In this document: piece after piece, positions 1-7,162 of the stretch
Position numbering within the stretch: position 1 is the first letter of the stretch
Layout: every line of letters begins with the position of its first letter
Source of the DNA: Bacillota bacterium
Lineage (GTDB): Bacteria; Bacillota; Clostridia; Tissierellales; Peptoniphilaceae
Assembly (NCBI GenBank): GCA_023393715.1
Contig: JAEXCD010000089.1
Coordinates: 1 to 18,571 of the forward strand
Length of the DNA stretch: 18,571 nucleotides
Direction: 5' to 3'
Notes under the pieces: generated by a model
Databases searched by the model: none
What the model saw: the letters and a program-made list of their open reading frames with translations, nothing else
What the model was told of the DNA's origin: nothing
Position numbers and translations under genes: made by a program

Positions 1-1
1 A

Positions 2-574
2 ACGTGCGGCGTGGAAAATCTGAACGGGCTGCTTCAGCGGGCGCTCAATCCGGCACAGGGCGACGTGGAGGAGATCGAGTCGGGAACGCAGATGTTTCGC
101 GCCGGAGACCGCGTGATGCAGACGCAAAACGATTATCGGCTGCCCTGGACGGCGGAGGACGGGAGCGAGGGCGAAGGCGTGTATAATGGGGATTTCGGCA
201 TCGTTCGGGAAGTAAATTCCGAGGAGGGATCGCTCTGTGTTGATTTTGAAGGGCGGTTGGCGTGGTGCGATGCGGAGCAGATCCAGGCTCTCGTCCATTC
301 GTATGCGATTACGATTCACAAATCGCAGGGCTCGGAATTTCCGTGTGTCGTCCTCCCGCTCACGCCCGGACCGTCCATGCTGCTGACGCGCAATATTCTG
401 TATACGGCGATTACGCGTGCGCGCAAGCTCGTCGTCTTGGCAGGCAGCCGCGAGGTGTTGCGCCAGATGATTCGAAATAACTCCGTGCGCCGGCGCAATT
501 CCTCTCTGGCGGAGCGCATCGTTTCCTATCGCGCGGTGTACAGTGAGGACGGACATGGCGCAATACAGCAATAG
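2..574 (+). CDS. recD2: RecD2-type ATP-dependent DNA helicase, C-terminal fragment
   Basis: This is the 3' end of a superfamily 1B helicase; its reading frame is open at the left edge, so the start lies outside the window. About 190 residues are visible. They contain an SH3-like segment (GDRVMQTQNDY, then GVYNGDFGIV), helicase motif V (TIHKSQGSEFPCVVLPL) and motif VI (RNILYTAITRARKLVVLAGS). This order and the text of these motifs are characteristic of RecD2/RecD-like proteins of Firmicutes, which unwind DNA 5' to 3' and act in repair without RecBC. A GTG at 11 is in frame but falls inside the conserved 'GVENLN' region and is not a real start. The next gene, comFC, overlaps its end by 20 bases, so the two are probably translated from one transcript. 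The exact subfamily is inferred from the C-terminus alone. Confidence 0.88.
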   Translation, partial: TCGVENLNGLLQRALNPAQGDVEEIESGTQMFRAGDRVMQTQNDYRLPWTAEDGSEGEGVYNGDFGIVREVNSEEGSLCVDFEGRLAWCDAEQIQALVHSYAITIHKSQGSEFPCVVLPLTPGPSMLLTRNILYTAITRARKLVVLAGSREVLRQMIRNNSVRRRNSSLAERIVSYRAVYSEDGHGAIQQ

Positions 575-1307
575 CGGGCTTCTGGAGGTTCTTTTCCGGG
601 AGGAGGATCGGTGCGTTTTCTGTCAGGACGCGCCGAAGCTGCGCTACGGTTTGTGCGCCTCCTGCTTCAGGGAGCTGGAGCTTGTCCATGTATGCCGATC
701 GCTGGAGGAGAGGACAGCACGGCCGTATGAGGTCTATTCGGCAGGGTTTTACAATAATTTTCTCAAGGAGCTGTTCGCCCGTTACAAGTTTTCGGGGCAA
801 AGCTATTTGGAAGAGGGCTTTTGCGAGATGCTGTCCGACGCCGTCGGCCGCTATGAGCGTTTGAGAATGCGGGGATGGGTGTGCTCCGTCCCGATGCTGC
901 CGCATCAGAAAACGCGCCGAGGCTACAATGCGGCGGAGGAACTGGCAAAGGGCGTAGCCAGACGGCGGCAGCTCCTCTACGTGTGCGCGCTGCAAAAGAA
1001 AAGACGCACGAGGGAGCAGAACAAGGTGAGCTCACTGGAGCGCAAGCACAATGTGCAAGACGTCTTTCGGATCGCGGCCGATCGGCACGGCCTTTTCCGG
1101 GCGGCGTATTTTGACGTACGGCGGGGGCGTTTTGTTTCGGGACAAATTTCGCGACAGGAGTTGTGCGAACAGCCGGGTATTCTGGTCGATGATTTTGTTA
1201 CGTCCGGCAACACGCTTCGCGAGGCGGGGGCGGTTCTTCGAATGGCCGGAATACAGGTGGACGGGCTGACGCTGGCAACGTCGCATTACCCAAAGGAGGA
1301 TGAGTAA
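555..1307 (+). CDS. comFC: ComFC-like amidophosphoribosyltransferase-fold protein with zinc ribbon
   Basis: The 250-residue product matches the ComFC/GntX family. An N-terminal zinc ribbon has C20, C23, C34 and C37. It is followed by the family motif KTRRGYNAAEELA (about 119-131), a basic RTREQNKVSSLERKHN stretch, and the phosphoribosyl-pyrophosphate loop VDDFVTSGNT (211-220). In naturally competent bacteria ComFC takes part in handling single-stranded DNA after uptake; in many non-competent species its role is unknown. I chose the ATG at 555 because AGGA at 546-549 lies five bases upstream. A GTG at 543 in the same frame has no such site. The gene overlaps the helicase end and touches the next gene without a spacer (TAA then ATG), which suggests a common operon. 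No ComFA homologue is visible here, so a role in DNA uptake is not established. Confidence 0.85.
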   Translation: MAQYSNSGLLEVLFREEDRCVFCQDAPKLRYGLCASCFRELELVHVCRSLEERTARPYEVYSAGFYNNFLKELFARYKFSGQSYLEEGFCEMLSDAVGRYERLRMRGWVCSVPMLPHQKTRRGYNAAEELAKGVARRRQLLYVCALQKKRRTREQNKVSSLERKHNVQDVFRIAADRHGLFRAAYFDVRRGRFVSGQISRQELCEQPGILVDDFVTSGNTLREAGAVLRMAGIQVDGLTLATSHYPKEDE

Positions 1308-2261
1308 ATGAATATCGTTTTAGCGGAACCGTTAACGCTGTCAGAGGAGTACCTCGAACGGCAGAAGCAGTTTTTCGTCGAGGCAGGGCACGAGTTCACC
1401 GTGTACGATACGAAGCCTGCCTCGGCAGAGGAATGGTGCGGTCGAATTCGGGATGCAGACGTCGTCATGATGGCGAATACGCGCCTTCCGGAGGAAGTGC
1501 TGCGGCAGGCCCCGCGTCTGAAATACCTCAATATCGCTTTTACCGGGACGGATCACGTTCCGGTGCAGAAGGCAAAGGAGCGTGGAATCGTCGTATCCAA
1601 TGCGGCGGGTTATTCGGATCAGGCAGTTGCCGAGCTGACGGTGGGGATGGCGATTGCCCTGCTGCGCAGGCTCAGCGCCGCGGATCAGGGCGTTCGGGCA
1701 GGGCAGGGCTCGTCGGCTTTTTTAGGCGGGGAGCTCGCCGGACGCACAGTCGGCATTATCGGTACGGGGCAAATCGGACAGCGCGTCGCCGAGCTGTTCC
1801 GCGCATTCGGCGTGCGGCTGATCGGATACAGTCGAAGCGAGCGCGCGAGCTGCCGCGCACTCGGACTGTCCTACATGTCCTTGGAAGAGGTGCTCGCCGA
1901 AGCCGATATCGTGACGCTGCATTTGCCGCTGAACGAGAACACGCGGCACCTCATTGGGGCGGCACAGCTTGAACGGATGAAGCCGACCGCCTGCCTGATC
2001 AACTGTGCGCGCGGTCCGATCGTCGACCAAAAGGCGCTTTGCGAAGCCCTGAAACAGGGGAGGCTCGCCGCCGCGGGGATCGACGTGTTTGATCAGGAGC
2101 CGCCGCTGCCGGAAGGAGAGGCGCTTTTCGGCGCGGAAAATGCACTCCTTACGCCGCACATCGGCTACTTTACGCGAGAGGCCATGCTCCGCAGAGGAGA
2201 AATCGTATTTCAAAACACGCGTGATTTTTTAGCGGGGCGCATGCCGGGCACATGCCTGTAA
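1308..2261 (+). CDS. D-isomer-specific 2-hydroxyacid dehydrogenase
   Basis: A 317-residue NAD(P)-dependent dehydrogenase of the PGDH/D-lactate/hydroxypyruvate reductase superfamily, reducing a 2-keto acid to a D-2-hydroxy acid or the reverse. The nucleotide-binding loop GTGQIG is at 152-157. The catalytic triad of the family is visible: R235 in CARGP, E264 in DQEPP, and H284 in TPHIG. The length fits single-domain family members without a C-terminal ACT domain, so it is not a long-form SerA. The start is secure: AAGGAGG lies about ten bases upstream, and the ATG follows the comFC stop directly. The substrate cannot be read from the sequence; glycerate, phosphoglycerate and lactate-type acids are all possible. 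It is the last gene of this operon and is followed by a terminator at 2333-2382. Confidence 0.87.
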   Translation: MNIVLAEPLTLSEEYLERQKQFFVEAGHEFTVYDTKPASAEEWCGRIRDADVVMMANTRLPEEVLRQAPRLKYLNIAFTGTDHVPVQKAKERGIVVSNAAGYSDQAVAELTVGMAIALLRRLSAADQGVRAGQGSSAFLGGELAGRTVGIIGTGQIGQRVAELFRAFGVRLIGYSRSERASCRALGLSYMSLEEVLAEADIVTLHLPLNENTRHLIGAAQLERMKPTACLINCARGPIVDQKALCEALKQGRLAAAGIDVFDQEPPLPEGEALFGAENALLTPHIGYFTREAMLRRGEIVFQNTRDFLAGRMPGTCL

Positions 2262-2266
2262 GAGGA

Positions 2267-2299
2267 CAAAAAAGCGCCGGGGCGTGAGGGCCTTGGCGC
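2267..2299 (-). terminator. Intrinsic terminator of the five-gene minus-strand operon
   Basis: Read on the minus strand, the stem GCGCC (2299-2295) pairs with GGCGC (2278-2274), with further pairing possible inside, and it is followed at once by six T residues (2273-2268). It ends transcription from the 4Fe-4S gene, about 65 bases after that gene's stop codon. Confidence 0.75.
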
Positions 2300-2332
2300 G
2301 GTACACCGGTATCTTATAAATTCGTTGAAAAG

Positions 2333-2382
2333 CAAAACAGCCATGCCGGAGCGTCTCTGCTCTTACATGGCTGTTTTGTTTT
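2333..2382 (+). terminator. Intrinsic terminator, plus strand, partly inside the opposing gene
   Basis: A perfect 13-base inverted repeat, CAAAACAGCCATG (2333-2345) and CATGGCTGTTTTG (2366-2378), is followed by TTTT. It ends the recD2-comFC-dehydrogenase unit. Its right arm is also the last four codons of the opposing 4Fe-4S gene. On the minus strand it could act too, but the T run there is broken (TTTTGCTTTTC). Confidence 0.8.
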
Positions 2383-3277
2383 CCTTTGTGCGACAGAAGC
2401 CTGCGTGACAGAAGCCCTGGTGCAGCGCTCCGGTCGGACAGACCTTGACGCAATCGCCGCAGCGAATGCATTCGGCGGAGTTTGGCGTTTTGTACGGCTC
2501 AATCTCCATTCGGCATACGCCGGTGCAGCGATTGCAGCGGATGCAGCGCTCCGAAACCGTCATCCGGTAGGCGCTGACGGGATTGAACAATCCGTAAAAC
2601 GCGCCCAGGGGGCAAGCGTATTTGCAGAAGAAGCGATAGATGCCCATCGAGCCGATCACCGTAACGAGAAGCAGGAAGAGCTTCCACGAGAAGAGCGTGC
2701 CGATGCTGTCCTGGAGCGGAGCGTTCATTGCGACGAGCGGAATACCCGCCTCCAGAGCGCCGACGGGACAGATCCATTTACAAAAAGCGGGGGAGCTGAG
2801 TCCGTACGAATCGCGGAACAGCAGCGGCAGTGCAAAGACAAAGACGGCCAGCAGGACAAATTTCAGCTTTGTTAAAACGTTATGCAGGCGTTTGGGAACG
2901 CGGATGCGGAAAAACGAAATTCGGTGGAGTATTTCCTGAATCCACCCGAAGGGGCAGAGCCAGCCGCAGAACCACCGGCCAAGCGTCATGCCGAAGAGGG
3001 TGAGCAGTCCGACGACGTAGAAGGAGAGGTTGAAACGGCCCGAATTGGCGACGGCCTGCAGAGAGCCGATGGGGCAGGCACCCAACGCGCCGGGACAGGA
3101 GTAGCAGTTCAAAACGGGAACGCAGACAGCCTTCAGATCGCCGGTGTAGATGGAGCCCCGGACAAAGCCCTGAAAGTTGCCGTTGACGACGAGTGCACCC
3201 AAAGCCTGGACGAGATGCCGGCGACGGCGCAGACCTGAAACAGACGAGGACGGAACGGAATCGGATTTCTTTTTCAT
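2363..3277 (-). CDS. Membrane polyferredoxin, NapH/NosR-like 4Fe-4S protein
   Basis: A 304-residue membrane protein with hydrophobic segments near 83-100, 138-153 and 196-214. Cysteine motifs in order are: NCYSCPGALGACP (C58, C61, C68); CGWLCP (C104, C108); CKWICP (C166, C170); CKYACP (C218, C222). Two classical ferredoxin motifs follow, C245/C248/C251/C255 and C270/C273/C276/C280-P. These are hallmarks of NapH/NosR-like proteins that pass electrons between cytoplasm and membrane partners. A C-terminal tail adds C290 and C294. I set the start at the ATG at 3277, preceded by GGTGATC, part of the full anti-Shine-Dalgarno complement; an upstream in-frame start would run through the preceding gene. 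It starts four bases after the CXXC gene ends. The partner relationship is inferred from context. Confidence 0.88.
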   Translation of the reverse strand: MKKKSDSVPSSSVSGLRRRRHLVQALGALVVNGNFQGFVRGSIYTGDLKAVCVPVLNCYSCPGALGACPIGSLQAVANSGRFNLSFYVVGLLTLFGMTLGRWFCGWLCPFGWIQEILHRISFFRIRVPKRLHNVLTKLKFVLLAVFVFALPLLFRDSYGLSSPAFCKWICPVGALEAGIPLVAMNAPLQDSIGTLFSWKLFLLLVTVIGSMGIYRFFCKYACPLGAFYGLFNPVSAYRMTVSERCIRCNRCTGVCRMEIEPYKTPNSAECIRCGDCVKVCPTGALHQGFCHAGFCRTKENKTAM

Positions 3278-3281
3278 GAGA

Positions 3282-3416
3282 TCACCCGATTCCGATGCAT
3301 TCGAGACAGATGTTGATGGCCTTCTGCAATACGAGGGATACCTCGCCCCGCCAGATTCCAAATGCGAGAGCGGCGAGGCCGAAGAGCCACAGGGCGGGCT
3401 TCAGAAGGCGCTTCAT
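3282..3416 (-). CDS. 44-residue membrane CXXC protein (CD1871A family)
   Basis: A very short gene encoding 44 residues. The sequence begins MKRLLKPALWLFGLAALAFG and ends with INICLECIGIG. It has a basic N-terminus, one hydrophobic helix (about 7-21), the sequence IWRGEVSLVLQKA, and a C-terminal CXXC pair (C37, C40). This matches what I know as the 'CD1871A family CXXC motif-containing protein' of clostridia, whose function is unknown. Its ATG overlaps the stop of the TlpA-like gene (ATGA, 3416-3413), and its TGA lies four bases before the next ATG. Translation of all three is therefore probably coupled. By the positive-inside rule the N-terminus is cytoplasmic and the CXXC pair lies at or outside the outer membrane face. 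That topology is my inference. Confidence 0.85.
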   Translation of the reverse strand: MKRLLKPALWLFGLAALAFGIWRGEVSLVLQKAINICLECIGIG

Positions 3417-4069
3417 TTTTTCAGGGTCTCCAGATTGGTATAGATCCAGTCGTGGAATTCGTCGTATTCGCGCGCGCCGATCATGATTTTTCCGACCATT
3501 TTACCGTTGGCATCCAGCAGCATCGTGGCGGGCAGTCCCGGCAGGGAGGAGAAGAGCGCCTCCTTGATTTCCGGCGTCATTTTGAGGTTGAGATATTCTG
3601 CTCCGGCGTCGGCGAGCATGTTTTTTGCGGTTTCGGCCTCGCTGTCATTTTGCATTGAGATGTCGAGCGGAATGCCGATGAGCTGAAGGTTGTCCTTTTC
3701 GATATCCTTGGCCAGCTTTGCCAGCGTGGGCATTTCTGCCTTACACGGCGGACACCACGTCGCCCAGATGTTGACGACCGTCAGATCCTTTTGTGAAAAG
3801 ATCGTCTGGTCATACGGATGGTCGTCGAGGTCCTCGGTTTCAAAGGTGAAAGCATAGTTTCGGGCGTCGGCGGAATCGGCTTTTGAAGACGATTCGGACG
3901 CTGCTTCGGTAGAACCGGTTTCGGAAGACGATTCGGAAACGGCTCCGTCCGAGGAGGCGGAGGACTGCGGTGCATTTGCACTGCCGTTATTTGACGCACC
4001 GGAGCCGCAGGCGGCCAGAAGCAGCGAGGAGCACAGAAGCAGTGCGGCGATTCGAGATGGTTGTTTCAT
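3413..4069 (-). CDS. TlpA-like thioredoxin-fold lipoprotein
   Basis: A 218-residue secreted thiol-disulfide protein. A signal peptide ends in the lipobox LLAAC, so C21 is the predicted lipid anchor. It is followed by a Ser/Ala/Glu-rich linker (about 22-70) that holds the domain away from the membrane. The thioredoxin-like domain contains the active site WATWCPPCK (C106, C109) and the cis-proline loop LPAT (P180). TlpA/ResA relatives reduce disulfides outside the membrane, for example in cytochrome c maturation or methionine sulfoxide repair. No cytochrome c or msr gene is visible here, so the substrate is unknown. AAGGAT precedes the ATG by seven bases. Only 30 bases separate it from the upstream membrane protein gene, with no terminator, so it probably shares that transcript. 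Confidence 0.88.
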   Translation of the reverse strand: MKQPSRIAALLLCSSLLLAACGSGASNNGSANAPQSSASSDGAVSESSSETGSTEAASESSSKADSADARNYAFTFETEDLDDHPYDQTIFSQKDLTVVNIWATWCPPCKAEMPTLAKLAKDIEKDNLQLIGIPLDISMQNDSEAETAKNMLADAGAEYLNLKMTPEIKEALFSSLPGLPATMLLDANGKMVGKIMIGAREYDEFHDWIYTNLETLKK

Positions 4070-4099
4070 GTCTGATCCTTTCTTATTGCACGGATTATG

Positions 4100-5014
4100 T
4101 TACTTATCATCCGGGCATTCCTTCTTTCGGTCGCTCGGGCGGACGCGGTAGATTTCGCGGAATACGGCGACGACCTCAGCGCCCATAACCAGTACGGCAC
4201 ACACGTAGAGGAGCCAGACCAGCAGGGCCAGAATGCCGGTGAGGGAACCGAGATACAGAGACATGCGCGATACGTTATTCATAATGAATGCGTAGACGCC
4301 GGTCGTTAGTATGATACCCACGGAAGCAAAAAATCCACCGACGGAAGCCTCCCGCCACGTAACGCCGCCATTGGCGGAGGCCGGAGCGGCCTTGTACAGC
4401 AAAATCAGCACCAGGGCGAGGACGAGAAGCGGGAGCAAACGGGTTACAAGGGAGCTCGACCAGTCGAGTACGGTTTCGAAAAAGGGAATCAGCCAAACAG
4501 TGTTCTTCATGATGCTGATCAGGCCATCCGAAAAGACGAACAGAAGCAGCAGCAAAATGAAGAGCAGCAGCAGAACGGCGGTGTACAGAGCCGATATGGC
4601 GCGGCGGAGCAGCGGGTTTTTGTGCTGCGTCAGCTGCAGGCTGACGTTGATATGCTTCAGCAGCGCGTCGACGCCGCGGCTGCCGGTCCAAAGCGATACG
4701 AAAATACCAATCCCGATGCTGGAGGTGGAGACGCTCGAGGAAAGGATGCGCAGGATTTTTCCCACCAGCTCCGTGGCCGCCTCCGGAAGCTGCTCGCTGA
4801 GCTTTGTCAGGATCGCCTCCGGATCGACAAGGACGAGGGATGCGACCTGTAAAAAAACCAGAAGCATGGGAATGGCGGCGAGCAGGAGGTGATAGGCCAG
4901 GTCGGCCGATCGGCCGGAAATGTTGCCGCTGCGCAGACGACGGAGCAGTTCGTGGAAAAAGGCTTTTCGATAGAGCTGACGCTCTTCACGCAGAAACGGC
5001 GTGTTATTTTTCAT
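4100..5014 (-). CDS. YihY/virulence factor BrkB family membrane protein
   Basis: A 304-residue integral membrane protein with about six hydrophobic segments. Family marks are visible: the N-terminal SADLAYHLLLAAIPML region (36-51), LYKAAPASANGGVTWREASVGG-type sequence (about 206-227) and YLGSLTGILALLVWLLY (254-270). The family was once called ribonuclease BN by mistake; its true function is unknown, and transport has been proposed. The ATG lies inside the last codons of the preceding peptidase gene (11-base overlap) and has no good Shine-Dalgarno sequence. Translation is probably coupled to the peptidase. The C-terminus is charged and cytoplasmic. Confidence 0.87.
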   Translation of the reverse strand: MKNNTPFLREERQLYRKAFFHELLRRLRSGNISGRSADLAYHLLLAAIPMLLVFLQVASLVLVDPEAILTKLSEQLPEAATELVGKILRILSSSVSTSSIGIGIFVSLWTGSRGVDALLKHINVSLQLTQHKNPLLRRAISALYTAVLLLLFILLLLLFVFSDGLISIMKNTVWLIPFFETVLDWSSSLVTRLLPLLVLALVLILLYKAAPASANGGVTWREASVGGFFASVGIILTTGVYAFIMNNVSRMSLYLGSLTGILALLVWLLYVCAVLVMGAEVVAVFREIYRVRPSDRKKECPDDK

Positions 5015-7034
5015 GAGAGGGGTTCAGGTGCTTTACGAACCAATCCCGGATCTCGGTCAGCCGCTTGATGCGCGATTTCGGGCGTCCCGATCGCGAGAGC
5101 TCGTGTGTTTCATCCTTGAAGACGACGAGCCGCGCCTCGATGCCCCGGCGGACGAGTCCCGCGTACATCTGCTGTCCCTGCTCCAATGGACAACGCAGAT
5201 CCGCATCGGAATGGATGAACAGTGTCGGTGTTGTTACATTTTGTACATATTTCAGAGGGGACTGGTTCCAACAACCTTCGAGGTCGTCCCATGGGTTGGC
5301 CTGTGTCTGATCCTCAGTGAAGTAAAATCCGATATCGGAAACGCCGTAGAAGCTGATCCAGTTCGAGATGGAACGCTGGGCGTTTGCGGCCTTGAAGCGG
5401 TCGGTATGGCCGATGATCCAGTTGGTCATGAAGCCGCCGTAGGAACCGCCGAGCACGCCGAGGCGCTCGGCGTCGATATCGGGGAAGCGAACGAGCGCTT
5501 CATCGACAAAGGTCATGAGATCCTCGTAATCAATCGTGCCGTATTTTCCGCGGATATCCGAATAGTCTACGCCATAGCCGTCTGAGCCGTGCGGATTGGT
5601 GAAGAGGACGAAAAATCCTTCGGCGGCGAGCATCTGCATTTCGTGGTGCAGCACCCTGCCAAATACTGTTTTCGGGCCGCCGTGGATCTCCAACAGTGCG
5701 GGATAGCTCTTTCCCGGTTCATAGTCTGTCGGGGCGATGACATAGCCGCAAAGAGCTGTGCCATTCGACTCAAACTCAAAGGTCTGCACGGGCGAGAGCG
5801 CGATTTCGCTGAGCGCGTCGCTGAAGTGCGTGAGCTGTTTTATCTGCCCTCCGGAGGAAACAAAGAGCTCCGGAAGATTCAGGCCCGTCAGAGCGATGAA
5901 ATACAGATCGTCGCCATGCGTGTCAAAGCATTCGACTGCATCGAGCCCCTGCAGCACCGGCGAAACGACGCCCCGGCTCAGGCGCTGAAGTATGGCCTGA
6001 TCGCCGCAGGTCGTGAGGAACAGCAGACCGTTTTCCGTCGCCTTGATGATGTTGCCGCCGCCAAAGCGGGAGTCGGAGTTGACGCTGCCGCCGAGCGAAT
6101 AATCAAAGCCCTCGGGGGAGATGCGCCGGATTGTTTTGTCCGAACACGAGGCGCTGTAAAGCTGCGGATCCTCGTTAATGCCGTGTGCTTCGCCCGCCGC
6201 GCCCGAGAAGAACAGGAGATCGCTGTCGGCTTCGTCGAACGCGACAAAGCCAACCAAAAGCGGCGTTTTGGTCAGCTGACATCTCGACCGGTCGGCGAGC
6301 TCGATGGTGAAAATGTGCGTATGGAGCGGCATGAGCTGCGCGTAGGAAGCGCCGGAAAAGGCGACGCGGCGGCGATCCGCACTGAGCGCCCATGCGGCGA
6401 CATCTTCCCGTTCTGCGGTCAGGCGCGAGAGGATGCCCTGCGCGAGCTGTTCGCCCTTTTGATTTTTGTCGGCAGGCTCGGTCGAGCGCTTTTCTTTTTC
6501 CGTTTCCAGCCGTTTTGCGCGAATGCTGTCGAAGAGGTAGAGGCCCGTGCGAAGACCGGAGGTATAGCCGCGTCCGTTGAACCAGAAGGGGAGCTCCTCG
6601 ATTTCCGTCCAATCGGCCGAGCGATCAAAGTCTTCAAAGCCGGAGAGAACAAACTGACCGTTTCCGAGCGCCTTCAACTCCGTTACCGTCAGCTCAACGG
6701 TAAAGGCGTACTGTGCCTCGCCGCCGTCGGGGCGGATGGTCCAATAGCGGGTGCGGTTCGGCTGAGGCTTGTCCTCGGCGTCCTTCAGCGCGCGCGAGGA
6801 TTGGAATAAAAGGCTTCCGTCGTCCAGAAACAGGAATGCGCCGTCGCGATCGGATGCGGTGAGCGGACGGAGCTCTTCCCGTTCGGGACAGTAGGACCAG
6901 AGGTTGGTCTCATACGTGTTCTTTTCCAAATTGGGACGCGTGACCTGAAAGACAACCCATTTTCCGTCCGGACTGACCTTACAGTCGTGTGCAAAGGACC
7001 AGTGGGTAAATTGATCGATTTTCATTAGATTCAT
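5004..7034 (-). CDS. S9 family peptidase (acyl-aminoacyl/prolyl oligopeptidase type)
   Basis: A 676-residue serine peptidase of family S9. The N-terminal part, to about residue 415, has repeated beta-propeller-like segments such as CKVSPDGKWVVF. The C-terminal alpha/beta-hydrolase domain holds EIHGGP (about 449-454), the nucleophile S531 in GGSYGG, D612 in HSDADLRCP and H644 in DETHE. Such enzymes cut short peptides in the cytoplasm, and no signal peptide is seen. I chose the ATG at 7034 because GAGGA lies about eight bases upstream on the minus strand; an in-frame TTG at 7049 overlaps that site and is less likely. It is the first gene of the five-gene minus-strand operon and ends inside the next gene. 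A large open frame on the opposite strand (5589-6809) is a composition artefact. Confidence 0.92.
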   Translation of the reverse strand: MNLMKIDQFTHWSFAHDCKVSPDGKWVVFQVTRPNLEKNTYETNLWSYCPEREELRPLTASDRDGAFLFLDDGSLLFQSSRALKDAEDKPQPNRTRYWTIRPDGGEAQYAFTVELTVTELKALGNGQFVLSGFEDFDRSADWTEIEELPFWFNGRGYTSGLRTGLYLFDSIRAKRLETEKEKRSTEPADKNQKGEQLAQGILSRLTAEREDVAAWALSADRRRVAFSGASYAQLMPLHTHIFTIELADRSRCQLTKTPLLVGFVAFDEADSDLLFFSGAAGEAHGINEDPQLYSASCSDKTIRRISPEGFDYSLGGSVNSDSRFGGGNIIKATENGLLFLTTCGDQAILQRLSRGVVSPVLQGLDAVECFDTHGDDLYFIALTGLNLPELFVSSGGQIKQLTHFSDALSEIALSPVQTFEFESNGTALCGYVIAPTDYEPGKSYPALLEIHGGPKTVFGRVLHHEMQMLAAEGFFVLFTNPHGSDGYGVDYSDIRGKYGTIDYEDLMTFVDEALVRFPDIDAERLGVLGGSYGGFMTNWIIGHTDRFKAANAQRSISNWISFYGVSDIGFYFTEDQTQANPWDDLEGCWNQSPLKYVQNVTTPTLFIHSDADLRCPLEQGQQMYAGLVRRGIEARLVVFKDETHELSRSGRPKSRIKRLTEIRDWFVKHLNPSHEK

Positions 7035-7099
7035 GATGTTATTCCTCAATACGGTTAATCCGGACGGCGCCCGGACAGCGGGTTACGGTGTATAATGGA

Positions 7100-7124
7100 G
7101 GAGGCAACCCGAAAGGAAGCCTCC
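7100..7124. other. Leader hairpin in the divergent intergenic region
   Basis: GGAGGC (7100-7105) pairs with GCCTCC (7119-7124). Inside, CC and GG enclose GAAA (7111-7114), a GNRA-type tetraloop when read on the plus strand. No T run follows on either strand, so it is not an intrinsic terminator. A TATAAT (7091-7096) stands just upstream on the plus strand but lacks a -35 box at proper distance. The role is unknown; a leader structure of the minus-strand transcript is the simplest reading. Confidence 0.4.
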
Positions 7125-7133
7125 CTGTGCTTC

Positions 7134-7162
7134 ATCATATCTCAGTTAGCAGGGGAATGCAA
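7134..7162 (-). promoter_or_regulatory. Candidate sigma-A promoter of the S9 peptidase operon
   Basis: On the minus strand TTGCAT (7162-7157) is followed after 17 bases by TATGAT (7139-7134). The -10 box is one base off consensus and the -35 box keeps TTG. Transcription would start near 7127, giving a leader of about 90 bases that contains the hairpin at 7100-7124. Confidence 0.5.

Noticed and set aside
411..995. Minus-strand open frame of 194 codons opposite recD2 and comFC
   Set aside because: No family signature; both plus-strand genes have clear motifs over the same bases.
3278..3361. N-terminal extension of the 4Fe-4S protein by 28 residues
   Set aside because: It would overlap nearly two thirds of the CXXC gene out of frame, and the start at 3277 has a good GGTGATC site.
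5589..6809. Plus-strand open frame of 406 codons opposite the S9 peptidase
   Set aside because: The minus-strand frame has a complete, motif-bearing peptidase with a ribosome site. The antisense frame has no recognisable domain and is typical of G+C-rich DNA.
7091..7096. TATAAT as plus-strand promoter for the gene before galU
   Set aside because: No -35 match at 16-18 bases. The TG lies directly next to the box rather than one base away, so it is not a proper extended -10.
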